DNA of 64,000 nt, from the NCBI GenBank assembly GCA_904063045.1, contig CAJFCJ010000008.1:496001-560000 (forward strand). Direction: 5' to 3'. Source of the stretch: Dimorphilus gyrociliatus (taxonomy: Eukaryota > Annelida > Polychaeta > Dinophilidae). The notes beneath the pieces were generated by a model. The model did not search any database. It was not told the DNA's origin and was given only the letters and a program-made list of their open reading frames with translations. Positions 50,653 to 62,443 of this stretch are shown one piece after another. A program made the translations under genes and the position numbers. Position 1 is the stretch's first letter. The number at the start of each line of letters is the position of its first letter.

Positions 50653-52538
50653 TTAATTAATAAATAGTACTTCAAAGGTTGGTATAAATTCACATCTAAA
50701 AACTTGACCTGCAGGTAGTTCTTTTAATTCTCCTTGAAAGGAAATTTTATGCGAAGATGCCTTTTTCTCTTCCATTTGTTTAGATTGTTTTGGTTTTTCC
50801 TCAATTTTAGGTTTTAACCTTTTTGCAATTGGTTTCGGTATTTTCTTTATGATTTTTTTTTGAAAACTAACTAAAGGCTTGTCTTCAAAACCGAACATGT
50901 TGCTTTCTTAAAACGATAGATATATTTAAATTAACATACTATATATTATATAAATATACTAACCAGTACAAATTAATTTTCGATGTTTGGCACTAAGTTT
51001 CTCCCACATATTTTGGCAAGAGTAGCATTTTTGAAAGTTCTTCTTTATAAAGTCTTTCAATATAGCCATTAATTTTGGTAGAAAGTCTCTTCCCTCCTCA
51101 TTAGGGAAGTCAACAATATTTTCATACATTTTTAATGCCTGTTCAGCTTTCAGATGCTCCATTGCAATTTCCACCAATTTAAAGTCTTCATCGTTCAACG
51201 CTATATTCTAAATATTCATTAGTCTATAGTTTACTATTAAATATCTATATTAATTAATTTACCGCTAGAAGAACCGCTTTCTTATATGATAATTCAGAGC
51301 AGAGTATTTGGTTAAGTTTAAGTGCAATTTTATTGCACATATTCTGAGTATTTTGGCTTTTATCACTTGGTAAGTTATTTTGGAATGAGGCTAAATTTGA
51401 TAGATGCTCTATTAAACTTTTAATTGAGGTACCATTTACGGTCCATGCTTGGATTGAACTTTCCATACAGGCATTGTGTAATTTCATGCCACCGACTGAA
51501 AAGTTTTCATTTCTCCAAAACTCTTGCCAATATTTACAGAACCAACGTACAATTTTATCCTTTAATCTATCTAGTCTAAAACGATCTGATAAGTGAAAAG
51601 CGTGAAAGGCATCCTCCTTATTCTTCTCAGGTCGTCGAAATCTTCGACATAATACAACTTCTATACAAGCAGCTAAATACAAGCTAGCTATTCTAATATC
51701 ATAGATTTCAGATAGTTCAAGAAGAGGAAATATTTCTTCCTTTTCAACTTGTGGGAATTTACAGTAAACAATGTCTAAAACTTTCACAAAATGATTATAA
51801 GAAACTCTGTTATGAAAGAAAAGAAAAAGTAATGAAGATAAAAATAGAGGCTTCTCTTTTTATTTTCACTAACCCATTTAATTTAACTTCATCGTCTGGA
51901 CCTTCCCACCTATCGCTAAAAAAAGCTTCAAAAAACGAACTTAACTTTGACAACAGACTCCTAAAGAAAGTTTAAGGATGAAAGATCAAATCAATTTGTT
52001 TATATTAAACGAAGAGAAGAACTAACTTATGTATGAGGACTTTTTTTTCTTCAATAACTAGGGTTTCGTCACTCGTATCCTTTAAATGGGCTTCGTATAA
52101 ATGCGATAATCTTTTACGAATAGATGCCTCTTTTATTTCTGTTAAACCGTTTTCTTTCGATTCATCGCTTATCACATTTTTAGCCTTCTCTGAGAAAACA
52201 TCACCGAATTCTTCCACAACTACTACAGACCGACATAATTCGCAATCATTTCGCAGCAACTCAATCTCAAAACTGTACAGAAGAAAGAAAGTTATTATCT
52301 ACTTCATATTGTAATGTACAGCTGCAATTCTTGGTAAACTTGTTTAATAAGTGTACAATTAAGCCTAAGAAGTTTATGGATATACATTAGTTTTTAAAAA
52401 TACAGATTATTACAAAGGTACATTCTTGTCTTCTTCATTTTTATTCTCGATTAGCCCGAGATAATCTTTATAAAAATCTCGAGGCAGTGTGGCCAATATT
52501 GAATTGCTGAAGTTTTCTTTTTCATTGGCGAGAGACAT
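50653..52538 (-). CDS. BTBD8: BTB domain protein, BTBD8-like
   Basis: Six exons (52414-52538, 52027-52272, 51874-51960, 51263-51806, 50964-51207, 50653-50906) join in phase and give 499 residues. A BTB/POZ domain covers about residues 95-190 (LVIEEKKVLIHKSLLSKLSSFFEAFFSDRWEG, VKLNGVSYNHFVKVLDIVY, LLELSEIYDI). A BACK-like helical part follows with CRRFRRPEKNKEDAFHAFHLSDRF and IVRWFCKYWQEFWRNENFS. From memory, human BTBD8 shows the same order (FMKWIVKHFARFWSERSF-like, then a C-terminal KLWIFLVQSF-like helix). Human BTBD8 has a second BTB near the N-terminus; here only a short region precedes the recognisable one. The last exon is basic (KKIIKKIPKPIAKRLKPK). Three introns have GTTAGT donors. Confidence 0.68.
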
Positions 52539-52599
52539 TTCGCCTGAGCGATGATAGAAATTTTTTCAACATTACATTCAAAAATTTTCTCATTTTACA
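52539..52599. promoter_or_regulatory. Very short divergent spacer
   Basis: If both genes use their first in-frame ATG, only 61 bp separate the BTBD8-like start (52538) and the plus-strand start (52600). Using the plus-strand ATG at 52702 instead leaves 163 bp. No core promoter motif is clear. Confidence 0.5.
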
Positions 52600-54594
52600 A
52601 TGTCTCTAAATGGCGCGCTTTTTTTTCAATTTTTACGAATAATTGGAATTATTTATTCTCAAATAATTCTCATTGTTGTCATATTTTCAAATTCGAAAAA
52701 AATGGCTGAAAAGAAAAGATCTTCATGTATATCAAAAAAATTGCGAAATCCTAATGATTTTCACATTAACTTTGTGAATATACCCAACTCTTTAAGATCT
52801 CCAAAAAAAAGACGAGATTCCTCTCCTAAACGCTTTAGTATTAACTCTTTAGATGATAGAGAGAAAAATAGAAATAATCCGTCTGAAACAAATCAACAAA
52901 TTGATTGGGAAAGTACATCAAATGTTATCGAATATTTTTTTAACGTTCTAAGAAAAGAACTACCTCCCGATTCACTATTTGACACTACTCAGACAGAAAT
53001 TCAAAGCAAGATAAAAAGTAGTCCTTCATCAAAATCTGAACATATCTTAAACCTTTTTAAAACTGATAAGGATTCAATAACAGAGAAGATTAATCAAATT
53101 ATTATTGAAGAAATTAGAAATCGTTTTTCTAGAGCCTATTTAGCAGTTTTAGATAAAATTCAATCGCCGAAAAAGTCAATTAAGGAACATAAAAAGGGAA
53201 TAAGCATTAAAGAATTGAAAGAATTGATACGGAATAGACTGGATTCTCCAAATGAAGTTAACAATTCTCAATGCTCCTGTTCAAAATGTTCATGTTCTTG
53301 TTCCTGTTGCGAAGGTGAAGCACGTACGAAGGAATCGAAGTATATTCGAAAATATCTATTAAAACGTTTGGAAGATCGAAAGATAATAGGTTCGAAAGAG
53401 AAGAATATTCCTTCGAAATATACTCGATCAGAATTTGAGAAAAGTATTCAACAAAAACTTGATTCAATCAATTTGAAATTGTCAAAGTTAAAAGAACATT
53501 TAGAAAATAAAGAAGCTAGTACTAATTTACTCGATAAAACTTATTCCATATTTTCTCATCAATCTAAACTCTTAAATGAATCAAGTGAAAATCGTAAAAA
53601 TATTAGAAAAGACGGTCTAAGATTGTCTACGTTATCAGATACTCAATTGGAAGATATAAAAACTTTCTTTTATCAAGAAGCTATTGGTAAATCGAAAAAA
53701 CTGTCATCAGACTTATGGAGCAACTTCTCTAGTTCGAAATTTGCTTCAGACAGCGGGAATCTTAAACCTTCTATTGAAATAAATAATAGACAACAGAGAG
53801 CGCGGGAAAATTCTTTGAAAAATTCTCGAGAATTTATTCATAAAAAGCATCACTCTAAAAGTAATAGATGGCTACGCGAAAGCTCCTCATCCATAAATAT
53901 AAAAGGTAGGAGTAGTAGACTGAAAGATGGAAGAAAAGTTACTCAAAGCATCAGTATACAGGCGAATAATAATCTATCGAAAGGGCATAAAATTCCATGT
54001 AAATAAAATGACTATAAATATTGAAAAATACCAATCAATACATCTTTGCAATATTTTTAGATTCTATCTTACAGGAGGATAGTAGCGATGATATAATTAA
54101 TTCCGAGGAGACAAGATTAGAGTTTTACTCACCATTACTGTCTTGGATGTTTTCTGGAGTAACGTTAACCTCTTCAGTAACTTCTTTAGAAACAGATAAT
54201 CAACTAGAACAAATGAATAATCCTAATTCTCAAATTATGGAGGAGGACAAGAAGGAATTTGAAAAGGAAACTACAAGCGATAAAGATTTATCAATAACCA
54301 TTGGAAAAGGGGAGGGAAATGTGAAAAAAAATGAAAATTCCTTATCAAAACAAGCAAAAGAAGTGGATAGAAATTCGAGTAAAAATGCTTTAAAAACAAA
54401 AAGGCATCTTTTATACAAATACAATAAATATTTCTATTTCTTTCTTTCCAGACTCTAAGTTACAACATTCAGAAATTATAGATACCCTTCCCAAGGCGGA
54501 AATTAGTAGCGATGAATCAGCAAGAAAAATAATTACTTTGCATAGTTTATCATCCTCTTGTGATGTAGATAATATATCTGAGTGCGTACCATAA
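52600..54594 (+). CDS. Unrecognised Lys/Ser-rich protein with a Cys-Ser patch
   Basis: Exons 52600-53998, 54061-54378 and 54452-54594 give 619 residues. I do not recognise a family. If the first ATG is used, residues 8-28 are hydrophobic (FFQFLRIIGIIYSQIILIVVIF) and could be a membrane or signal anchor. If the ATG at 52702 is used, the protein is 585 residues and starts MAEKKRSSCISKK. The middle has a dense patch CSCSKCSCSCSCC at about residues 226-238, flanked by charged helical segments. The C-terminal part is Ser-, Asn- and Lys-rich, then acidic. It has no enzymatic motif. It lies 169 bp upstream of a ciliary DRC10-like gene on the same strand; a shared ciliary or sperm role is only a guess. 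It could also be a fast-evolving member of a family that I cannot see by eye. Confidence 0.65.
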
Positions 54595-54763
54595 TAATAA
54601 AGAAGTAATAAAAAAAAAGGGATTTGTCACTATCTTAATTAGAAGAGAAATAAGAAAAACAAATAAGAGTTGCGTTTATATTATTATTATCGAATTTTAA
54701 AGGAAACAATATGACCACCTCATTGTAAAATTCAAACTATTGGTAAGTTATTTGTGAAAACAG

Positions 54764-56351
54764 ATGAGTTTATTGAAATTTTCTGGCATTATGAACGATT
54801 TTGACGGTTTTGTTAATGTAATCGATAACGCTATAAAGAAATTTGAAATTTCTATAAATATCGACTACCTCACTAAAAATATCGACGAATATAAAGATTC
54901 ATTTGGTTTTCATCTGGTATTGTGTTTAAAACGTCATAAAAGGCTAATCGATAAGTTTAATGCTTTGCGTAATGAAGCCATAAGACTATTAATAGAAAAG
55001 AAAAGGAAAAGACAAAAAGAATTGATAAGAGATATGCAAAATGGAAGAAATATAGAAAATCAGTTTGATATTGGGCTTTTAAGTGAACAGTTTCTTTCAA
55101 GTAAACAAGTAAATTCTGTAGATTCTTTGAATCTTTCAAAGATTTATCAAAAACACAACATAAAAAGATTAAAGTCAATATCGTTAAATATCACTCCTAC
55201 TCCTTCTCCGTCAACAGAGGATTCATCTAAAACAGATCAAAGTAATAGATTCAATAGTTTTATGACTTTAAAAGATTCTCTATTTTATCGCTTTTTTAAC
55301 TGTTTCAGTGTCAATTAGAAGTAAAAGTTCTAGCGCTACAAATCTGTTAGAATGCATTGATATTTTAGATGAAGAGATTAATAGAATGTGGTTAAAATTA
55401 ACCGAAAGTACTAAGAGTATTCTAAGAATAATAATAAGAAATCCTCCAATTTACAATATTTATGTTAATAAATTTAATAATGGTGAAATTGAATATGACG
55501 AACAATGCGAAAATTTTCTACATAATATTTATCAGTTAAGAGATTTTTTCATTGCTCGTATTAAGAGTAGCTTTCAAAATAGACAAAATATGGTCTCTTA
55601 TACACAAAGTTTATGTAAAAGTATTGAACGAAATGAATTACAAATAAAGCAGTTCGAATTTGAATTGCAGAAGATTTTATATGAAAAAAATGATATTTTA
55701 AAACTTAAAAATAATATTATAAGAAATTTAGAGGCACGAACTTCAAATTTCGAAAGAAGAGAGAAGGAAAAGTTGAAAGAAAATAGCTATCAATTGGAAA
55801 AGAAAGAAAAATTTATTACAGTTGAACCATATAGAAGGAGAAGAGATAGATATCGTGCAGAAATAATTGAACTTCGATCTTGTTATTACGAGATAAGGCA
55901 AGAAAATTGGTCTATAGAACATAATTTGAGACAAAAGAGACTGAAGCTAATCGAAGAAGTAAGTTTCAGGGAAAAAAATTTTATTTTTAAGATTTCGACT
56001 TTAAACTATATCTTCCGATTGTAGATAAGTAATTGGATCACAAGATATGACGAAGATATGAACTTTAGACAAATGAAGTATGATGATGTAACAGAAAAAT
56101 ATAAGCTACAGATAGAAGCTCAGATAAATTTGGAAGAGAGACTAAAATATCTTTTAGAAAGCTACTCCAATATTGTTAATAGGAAAGCACTCGAAAGAGA
56201 GGCAATAGGAGTAAACCTCAGAGAGAACGACTTAAGACAAAGAGCTGCGTCAAAACTTCAGGCAGTTTGGCGAAGCTATAGGCTTAGAAAAATATTGCAT
56301 TTAAAAGCAAAAACTGCTGATAAAACTCGTTCAAGAAAGAAGAAATACTAG
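54764..56351 (+). CDS. IQCD: DRC10/IQCD-like dynein regulatory complex protein
   Basis: Exons 54764-55241, 55309-55958 and 56025-56351 give 484 residues (human IQCD has about 450). The body is mostly helical with long coiled-coil stretches. A segment ISNWITRYDEDMNFRQMKYDDV precedes a last helix and a single IQ motif (AASKLQAVWRSYRLRKI) near residue 460, followed by a basic tail KTRSRKKKY. This order of WI.RYD.EM segment, helix, IQ motif and Lys-rich tail is what I remember of DRC10, a subunit of the nexin-dynein regulatory complex that controls bending of motile cilia. DRC9/IQCG has the IQ motif and is the main alternative. Calmodulin binding is expected from the IQ motif. AATAAA at 56369 is 17 bp after the stop. 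Confidence 0.72.
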
Positions 56352-56953
56352 ATTATTTACTAAACAGAAATAAAAAATACGTTCAACAAACCAATTAGTT
56401 TTTCTTAACTTTATTCTGTCTTACGACTTACAATTCACAAATACAATAATGGAAGATAAATAACACTTAACGTTTACTTTAAAACCAGTTATTTAAGGCT
56501 TATTGTCTTGAGAGAAAGATTCGAAAGACTTTTTTTTTGCATTTGAAAAAAAATTAATTTCATAGAAAATGCATTTCTAATAAATTTTTTAAAGGTTTCT
56601 CACTGTTTGACTCAAAACTTTACAATGTTAACAAAAAACAAAAGTATATAGTAAAGATTTAAACGGCATTTAAGGTATCATGCAAATTAACAAATAATAA
56701 ATTAACCACTCTTTAGGTTCAAAATAATCAATGACTTTACAGTTGAAGATATGTATCACATACATTCTTATTTGCTATAGTAACGTATAAAAAATAATAA
56801 AGTTTTGGCTTACGCAAACTCAGCGAACCAAAACAACTAAATTTCCATTGTCTGCTATGAAATTATCAAATGATTGACTAAACTATAAAGATCTGCTGGC
56901 AAAACATCTCAACAGAATTTAAAAATTGCGTAAAACTTCGCAGGAAATCAGTT
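56352..56953. other. Convergent spacer DRC10-like / kinase
   Basis: This 602-bp AT-rich stretch holds the two 3' UTRs. I see no gene or repeat. Confidence 0.6.
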
Positions 56954-58388
56954 TTAACAGACACGACCAGATCGAAGAAGTCGAGAAGCAGGCTGCTGAT
57001 TATTTAGCCTCTTTCGCTTTGGACGTTGAACAAATACATCTTCATCTGATGTTGGTGGTGTTGGTGGATTGTAAGAGAGTTGAACAATTTCATCAGCCGC
57101 CTTCTTAAAAACGCCACTGGCTTCTAAAAGTTGAACCTTTTTTCTTTTCTCTTTTTCTCCTAGCATGGAAATTAAAAGTTTTGAAATTTTTTGGTTAACT
57201 TTCAACTTAAATTTAGACAAGATATTTTTTCCGATTAAATCTTTTAAAACATCATTGTGAATTTGTTGCAATAGCTCCTTGACATCCTGTGTGCTAGTAT
57301 CTGTTAAAAGAACGCAAATCGTAACACCACATGCAAAAATATCAATGAGTTGGTCGTAGGTTGTACCAATTTTTATTAATTCAGGTGCTTGATAACCTTG
57401 TGTACCATTACAATCCTCTGTCCAGATTCTTTTTAACTTTGAGGGAAGTTTTTTAGTCATACTAAAGTCAATGAGACATATATCTAAATCAGATATTTCA
57501 TTTCTGTCTTTCTTCTGAATATGTTTTATCAAAATGTTTTCTGGTTTTAGATCATGGTGAACAATATCATTGCTATGAAGAAAATGTAAAATTCTTAATA
57601 GTTTACTCGTTACTTCATAAACTAGTTCTCTTTTCATTCCATACTTCTTTTTGAAAGACAATAAATCACTTATACCTTTCTCCATTAGCAAGCAATACTT
57701 GTCATTCAAAACGGTTAATCCAAAAAAGCGAATAAAGAAGTTTGAAAAAGTAGGATGATTATGATATAAAGAAACAAGTATTTCAGTTTCTGACATGATA
57801 TACTTGAGAGATTCATCATTGTTGCAGTTATACTGCTTTATTGCACAGGGTAAAACTAATCCACAATTTGTGCGTATTTGACCACTGAAAACAGTTGACT
57901 CTCCTCCAGTTTTTAATTCTTCAGTAATCGTAACGCAGTCACTTTTGAAATACTGAATTTCAACTGATCCAAGTTTTTCTTCCAGCTTCTCAATCTTAGA
58001 TTTAAGCAGTTCTGCAATTTTTGAAACAAGCTAATAATTTATTTATCTTAATGCATGCTATAATAGTGAGTTCGAGAAAATGTTCTCAAAAAGAAAGTAG
58101 AACATTCACATATTATCGTTAATTTTATTTAAGGCACGGAAATATTGCTCTTTTACTATTTTAAATGGGGTAAACGGCTTTTCACTAGGTTTCCTTACCT
58201 TCCATATCGAGCCCTGCTGTGTGAAATCCCGATTGTGGTTCAAATAGCTGTGATACTCGGCAATTATTTTTTTCACTTTCCGCTCTAACGGTTGTTTTCT
58301 TTGAACAGTTCTCTACAAAAAAATATGGACAGTGCACTTTATTAGAACGCGTTTTATTTTTCGAGCGTTCCGTTTCCTGTGACGTCAT
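56954..58388 (-). CDS. Divergent protein kinase with HHD and DFS motifs
   Basis: Exons 58199-58388 and 56954-58011 give 415 residues. A 63-residue polar N-terminus and a short coiled segment (LLKSKIEKLEEKLG) precede a kinase domain at about residues 95-375. The glycine loop is LKTGGESTVFSG, the lysine is in PCAIKQY, and the alpha-C glutamate is probably in SETEILVSLY. The catalytic loop is IVHHDLKPENIL (HRD changed to HHD, catalytic Asp and Asn kept). The metal loop is LIDFSMTKKL (DFG changed to DFS, Asp kept). The activation end is GTQGYQAPEL and subdomain IX is YDQLIDIFACGVTICVLLT. All residues needed for phosphotransfer are present, so it may be active. The C-terminus is proline-rich then basic (PPTPPTSDEDVF, RPKRKR), with a possible nuclear signal. 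I cannot assign a family. The annotated ATG lies inside a CRE palindrome, so the true start could be further in. Confidence 0.85.
58380..58387. promoter_or_regulatory. CRE palindrome TGACGTCA between kinase and ARL3
   Basis: A perfect cAMP-response element lies 25 bp upstream of the ARL3 start codon. It covers two of the three bases of the kinase start codon (58386-58388, minus). It is palindromic and could serve both directions. Confidence 0.6.
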
Positions 58389-58412
58389 ACATAGTTGCTA
58401 AACGGCCAAACT

Positions 58413-59371
58413 ATGGTAAAAAGTTGCTGTTTACTTCTTAATTATCTTAAATATTATATTTATAGGAGAATTTAAATTATGTGTCATAAATTATTTTTGA
58501 TAATCGACACATATTGATGCGTATCAAGTTGTATTCGATTAAATAATGACTAAGTTTGTGATATCGTCATAATAACTCGTATAAACGTTGCCAACAGGGC
58601 CTTCTGTCTATGCTCCGGCGCCTCAAATCTCAACCTGACAAAGAACTGAGAATTTTATTGCTTGGATTAGATAACGCTGGTAAAACAACTCTACTAAAGA
58701 AGTTAGCCTCGGAAGATGTTAGCCACATAACGCCAACACATGGGTTTAACATCAAGTCTGTCTCATCAAACGGCTTCAAATTAAACGTATGGGATATTGG
58801 TGGACAGCGAAAAATTCGACCGTACTGGCGAAATTACTTTGAAAATACAGACGTTCTTATATATGTCATTGATTCGTCTGATAGGAAGAGATTGGACGAG
58901 ACAGGCGTAGAATTGAGAGAATTGTTTGATGAGGTACTAATCGTAATAGGGATTTAAATATCGTTAGTTACGTATAAATTTTTAATCGATCAGGAAAAAT
59001 TGGCTGGTGTTCCTGTCGTCGTGTATGCCAACAAGCAGGATTTATTTGATGCGGCTCCACCTGATGAAATTAGCGATAGTTTAGAATTATTATCTCTAAG
59101 AGATCGAGCATGGCATATACAGGCTTGTTCAGCGTTGACAGGGGAAGGAGTAACGGTAATTAGTCTAATAGTTTTTTCATATCAGCAGTGTCATGTTATC
59201 ACCTGAGGTTTTGTAATCGATCTTAATATATTATAACAGGAAGCATTAATATGACACTTGAGACATTTTTTTATGATTAGCCATTAATGTGTATTCAACT
59301 GTTTTTTTTTTTGTAATTTACAGGAAGGTATGGAGTGGGCAATGAAAACTGTCGGTAGAAAGAAGAAGTAA
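58413..59371 (+). CDS. ARL3: ADP-ribosylation factor-like GTPase 3
   Basis: Small GTPase that releases lipidated cargo from UNC119 and PDE6D inside cilia. Exons 58413-58415, 58598-58933, 58994-59155 and 59324-59371 give 182 residues, exactly the vertebrate length. The first coding exon holds only the ATG, followed at once by a GTAAAA donor; exon 2 begins GGC CTT CTG, giving the expected [12 protein letters not shown] start. Motifs are [11 protein letters not shown] (P-loop), [11 protein letters not shown] (switch 1), [21 protein letters not shown] (switch 2), NKQD and CSALTGEGV, then a C-terminal GRKKK. Identity with vertebrate ARL3 is high by eye. The start codon lies 24 bp from that of the divergent kinase gene. 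Confidence 0.97.
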
Positions 59372-59705
59372 TCGAGCATTTTTTATGTGCACATGTACAG
59401 GCTTTGAAAATTCACTCGCTGACATATCAAAAAAACTATTTTTCTTCCTGTTTGTTTCAAATCTATGTCGTTGTTTTCCGTCCAAATATCTAGAAATTTT
59501 AATTGTCACACTTTTTTTTTAATATTTAGTCATACGAGTGTAATTTTTTAACTATACATTGAAGACAGAAGAATACTGTACACAATAATATTAAATTTCA
59601 ACTTTGAACTTTTACCTATAATCCTACTAGGCAATCACTTAATTCAACTTTAAACGTTCATCAAAATAGATTTGCTAAGTGATTTTTGGGGAAATGTTTA
59701 ATTTA
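59372..59705. other. Convergent spacer ARL3 / IDH3B
   Basis: This 334-bp stretch holds the two 3' UTRs. A minus-strand AATAAA (59702-59707) overlaps the IDH3B stop codon. I see no other feature. Confidence 0.6.
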
Positions 59706-61525
59706 TTAATTTGCTGCTTCTCTGCGGATCTGTGCTAGAACTGCAGTCATAAACTCTAAGGTTGTCGCATATCCACCCATATCCTGAGTTCGTACTTTTC
59801 CTGATTTGATAACGTGTTCCACGCTATTGCGAATCGCTTGCGCAGACTTGTCCAGATTAATATGATGTAATAAGTTAGAGGTACATAATAAAATAGCTGT
59901 TGGGTTCGCCAAATTTTTACCAACAGCTTCGGCAAAAGCATGTCTTGCTCCAGGCTCAAACACAGCGACTTTTTTGCTATAACTCTCTCCTGGAACAACA
60001 CCTGCTCCTCCAACCAAACCAGAGGCCAGATTATCCAAAATATTGCCATATAAATTGGGCATAACCATAACATCAAATTGGTTAGGGTTTGATACTAACT
60101 GCATACAGCAGTTGTCAATGATGAGATTGTCAAACTCAATATGAGGGTAAAGTTTGGAAACTTCATGACAGCAATCCAAAAAGAGGCCGTCTCCTAGTTT
60201 CATAATGTTAGCCTTGTGAACGGCTGTGACCTTCTTTCTATTGTGACGAGTTGCATAGTCAAAAGCAAATCGAGCGATTCTTTCAGAGTTTTTTTTTGTA
60301 ATTATTTTAAGTGATTCTATGACTCCTGGTACAGATTCATGTTCTAAAGCAGAATATTCTCCCTCAGTTTGCTCCCGAATGATGACAACATCGATATCTT
60401 TATGCCTATTGATTTGAAAAAAAATCGATTAAATAATTACTGTTATTGAAACCTTTAAACTGAACTAAACCTAGTTTCAAATCCGGGTACGGATTTAACA
60501 CGGACAACGTTCGCAAAAAGATCTAGTCCTCTTCTAATTCTCATATTAAGGGTTGCTAGTAGGCCCTCGGCTCCAACGGTATGAGGGGAAGAAATAATTC
60601 CCTTAAGACAAACTTTTGTAGCATGACAAGAGTCCAAAACTTCTTTAACATCAGCTCCGAAACCTTGAGATGCTCCAGTTTCAGATGCCCATATAACTCT
60701 CCAATCAATACCTGCACCAGCAGCTTCACAAGCTTCTTTTACATAATTCATTAATTCAGGAAATACGCCATCGCCAGGGATCATAGTTACTTGGTGCCGC
60801 TTCTATACCGTTAAAAACATAGATATAATAGATAAATTACCACTATTATACAATAAATAGTAGATCGAAAAGAATAATATATATTTACCAAATTGAATGA
60901 TGCTGGAGTTGTCTGTAAGGCTCTAACAAATTGTAGATTAGATGTTGTTGCCTATAAAATATAAGATAAATAAAATTATGGAATTTGAATTCTATATATT
61001 AGAACCGACATGAATTTTAACAATATGTAAAAGATTGCTTATTTTAATAATTATAATTAGCTTTAAGAAATTCTGTCAGAGTATAGGAGTTGGTTTAATA
61101 CAATTTATTGTTTTTGTTTCTTTTTTTAAACATATCTAGTTTTAATAGTTATCAATCAAACATGTGACCGTCTTTGGAGGCGTCAATAAAATCGATAATT
61201 TGCATTTCAATTTCATGTTAATCGAACGAAAATTAAAATGCCAACTTTTTCTGTAAATCAATAACATACTATTGCTTTTTGAATGATTCGGTCATATTGT
61301 GGCTGGTTTTTTTTTCAACTAGGAATAAGTACGACGTAAAAGAACTCATCGAAACTTGGAGAGGTCATAGAATTGATGATAAAATTAGATTAGAAAACGA
61401 TCTCGTCATGTACTTTGGTTTTCCAGTTTATATAAAACTAGATATTGCATATCATATTAATGTATAAGATTATTTAATAAAAAGTATACCTTCATGACAT
61501 GAGAAAGTCTTTTTAAAGCCGCCAT
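59706..61525 (-). CDS. IDH3B: NAD-dependent isocitrate dehydrogenase, beta subunit, mitochondrial
   Basis: Regulatory subunit of the tricarboxylic acid cycle enzyme that oxidises isocitrate to 2-oxoglutarate. Exons 61490-61525, 60889-60951, 60471-60802 and 59706-60405 give 376 residues. The first 33 residues ([27 protein letters not shown]) are basic and hydroxylated with no acidic residue, a typical mitochondrial presequence. The core has [108 protein letters not shown] and DMGGYATT. The CCMQLV and VHKANIMK segments point to the beta subunit rather than gamma. Intron 1 (538 bp) is long. The intron after 60471 starts GTTTAG. Confidence 0.93.
60952..61489 (-). other. IDH3B intron 1
   Basis: This 538-bp intron contains, on the plus strand, a 62-residue frame (61279-61467) with some coding look but no recognised match. 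No other feature is visible. Confidence 0.65.
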
Positions 61526-62443
61526 GTTGTAGTTAATGATAGCAGATTACGCAAGTAATGACAGAACATAGTAGTTATAAACTAATTTGATAGTAAACAT
61601 ATTCCAATATTACTTAAATAGCATGTAAAGTGAAAATAATGTTAGTCTATTATATTTTATTCCCTATGTTAAAGTATTTGTTAACGTATAATATTGTGAG
61701 CGAAAACTCTATATAAAGTTTTAAGCTATAAACGTTTTCATAAACATTGCTAACTCTCCTAAGATAAGCTATGATTGTTAGCTTACGTAATGTTAACTAA
61801 AATCACATATATAATTATAGGGTAGAGTATACTCTTACTAATAGGAAAGTTAAAGTTCTCTTTGTAATTTTATTCTCAATTATTCTACTGGAATAATAAA
61901 TAAGTAACAATATTGCAAAGAGTTAGACTTTCAATTAATTATTTTCTCTTATATTTATATTTCACAGGTTATTTATAAAAAATTAAGATCAGGTCTACAA
62001 ACAAAGAGAAGTTTAAAGTATTACTACTTAAATGTGTATACAAAATGACCGACCCACATAGACAGGCAATTGAATCATCATAAGGTGAATATGATTTATA
62101 TTTCGTCAAAATGAAAAATCTATGTTAAATGTGTAAAAATAAAGTATTAGATCCGAAAACTTATTAGTATATAAGTAAAATCTTTTAATAAAACTCTCCA
62201 TGTTGTAGTTATGGTCACAAAGATTATATTATATAACAATAGAGAATATGGATAAACTTGTAAAATAAAATAGTCTGTTGTAATTGCACAATTTGTATTA
62301 AATCTAATATTTTTCAAAAGCAATCCATCAAAATGAATACATTAAGCTTCATGAAGTAAAAATATCAATTTAAAACTAATTCTAGTAAGCAGAAAATTGT
62401 AGAATCATCGCAGGCAAAAATTTAAATAATTGAAAGATGTCTC
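61526..62443. other. Tandem spacer upstream of IDH3B
   Basis: This 918-bp AT-rich stretch lies between the IDH3B start and the serpin stop (both minus). It holds the IDH3B promoter and the serpin 3' UTR. I see no gene, repeat or RNA. Confidence 0.6.
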
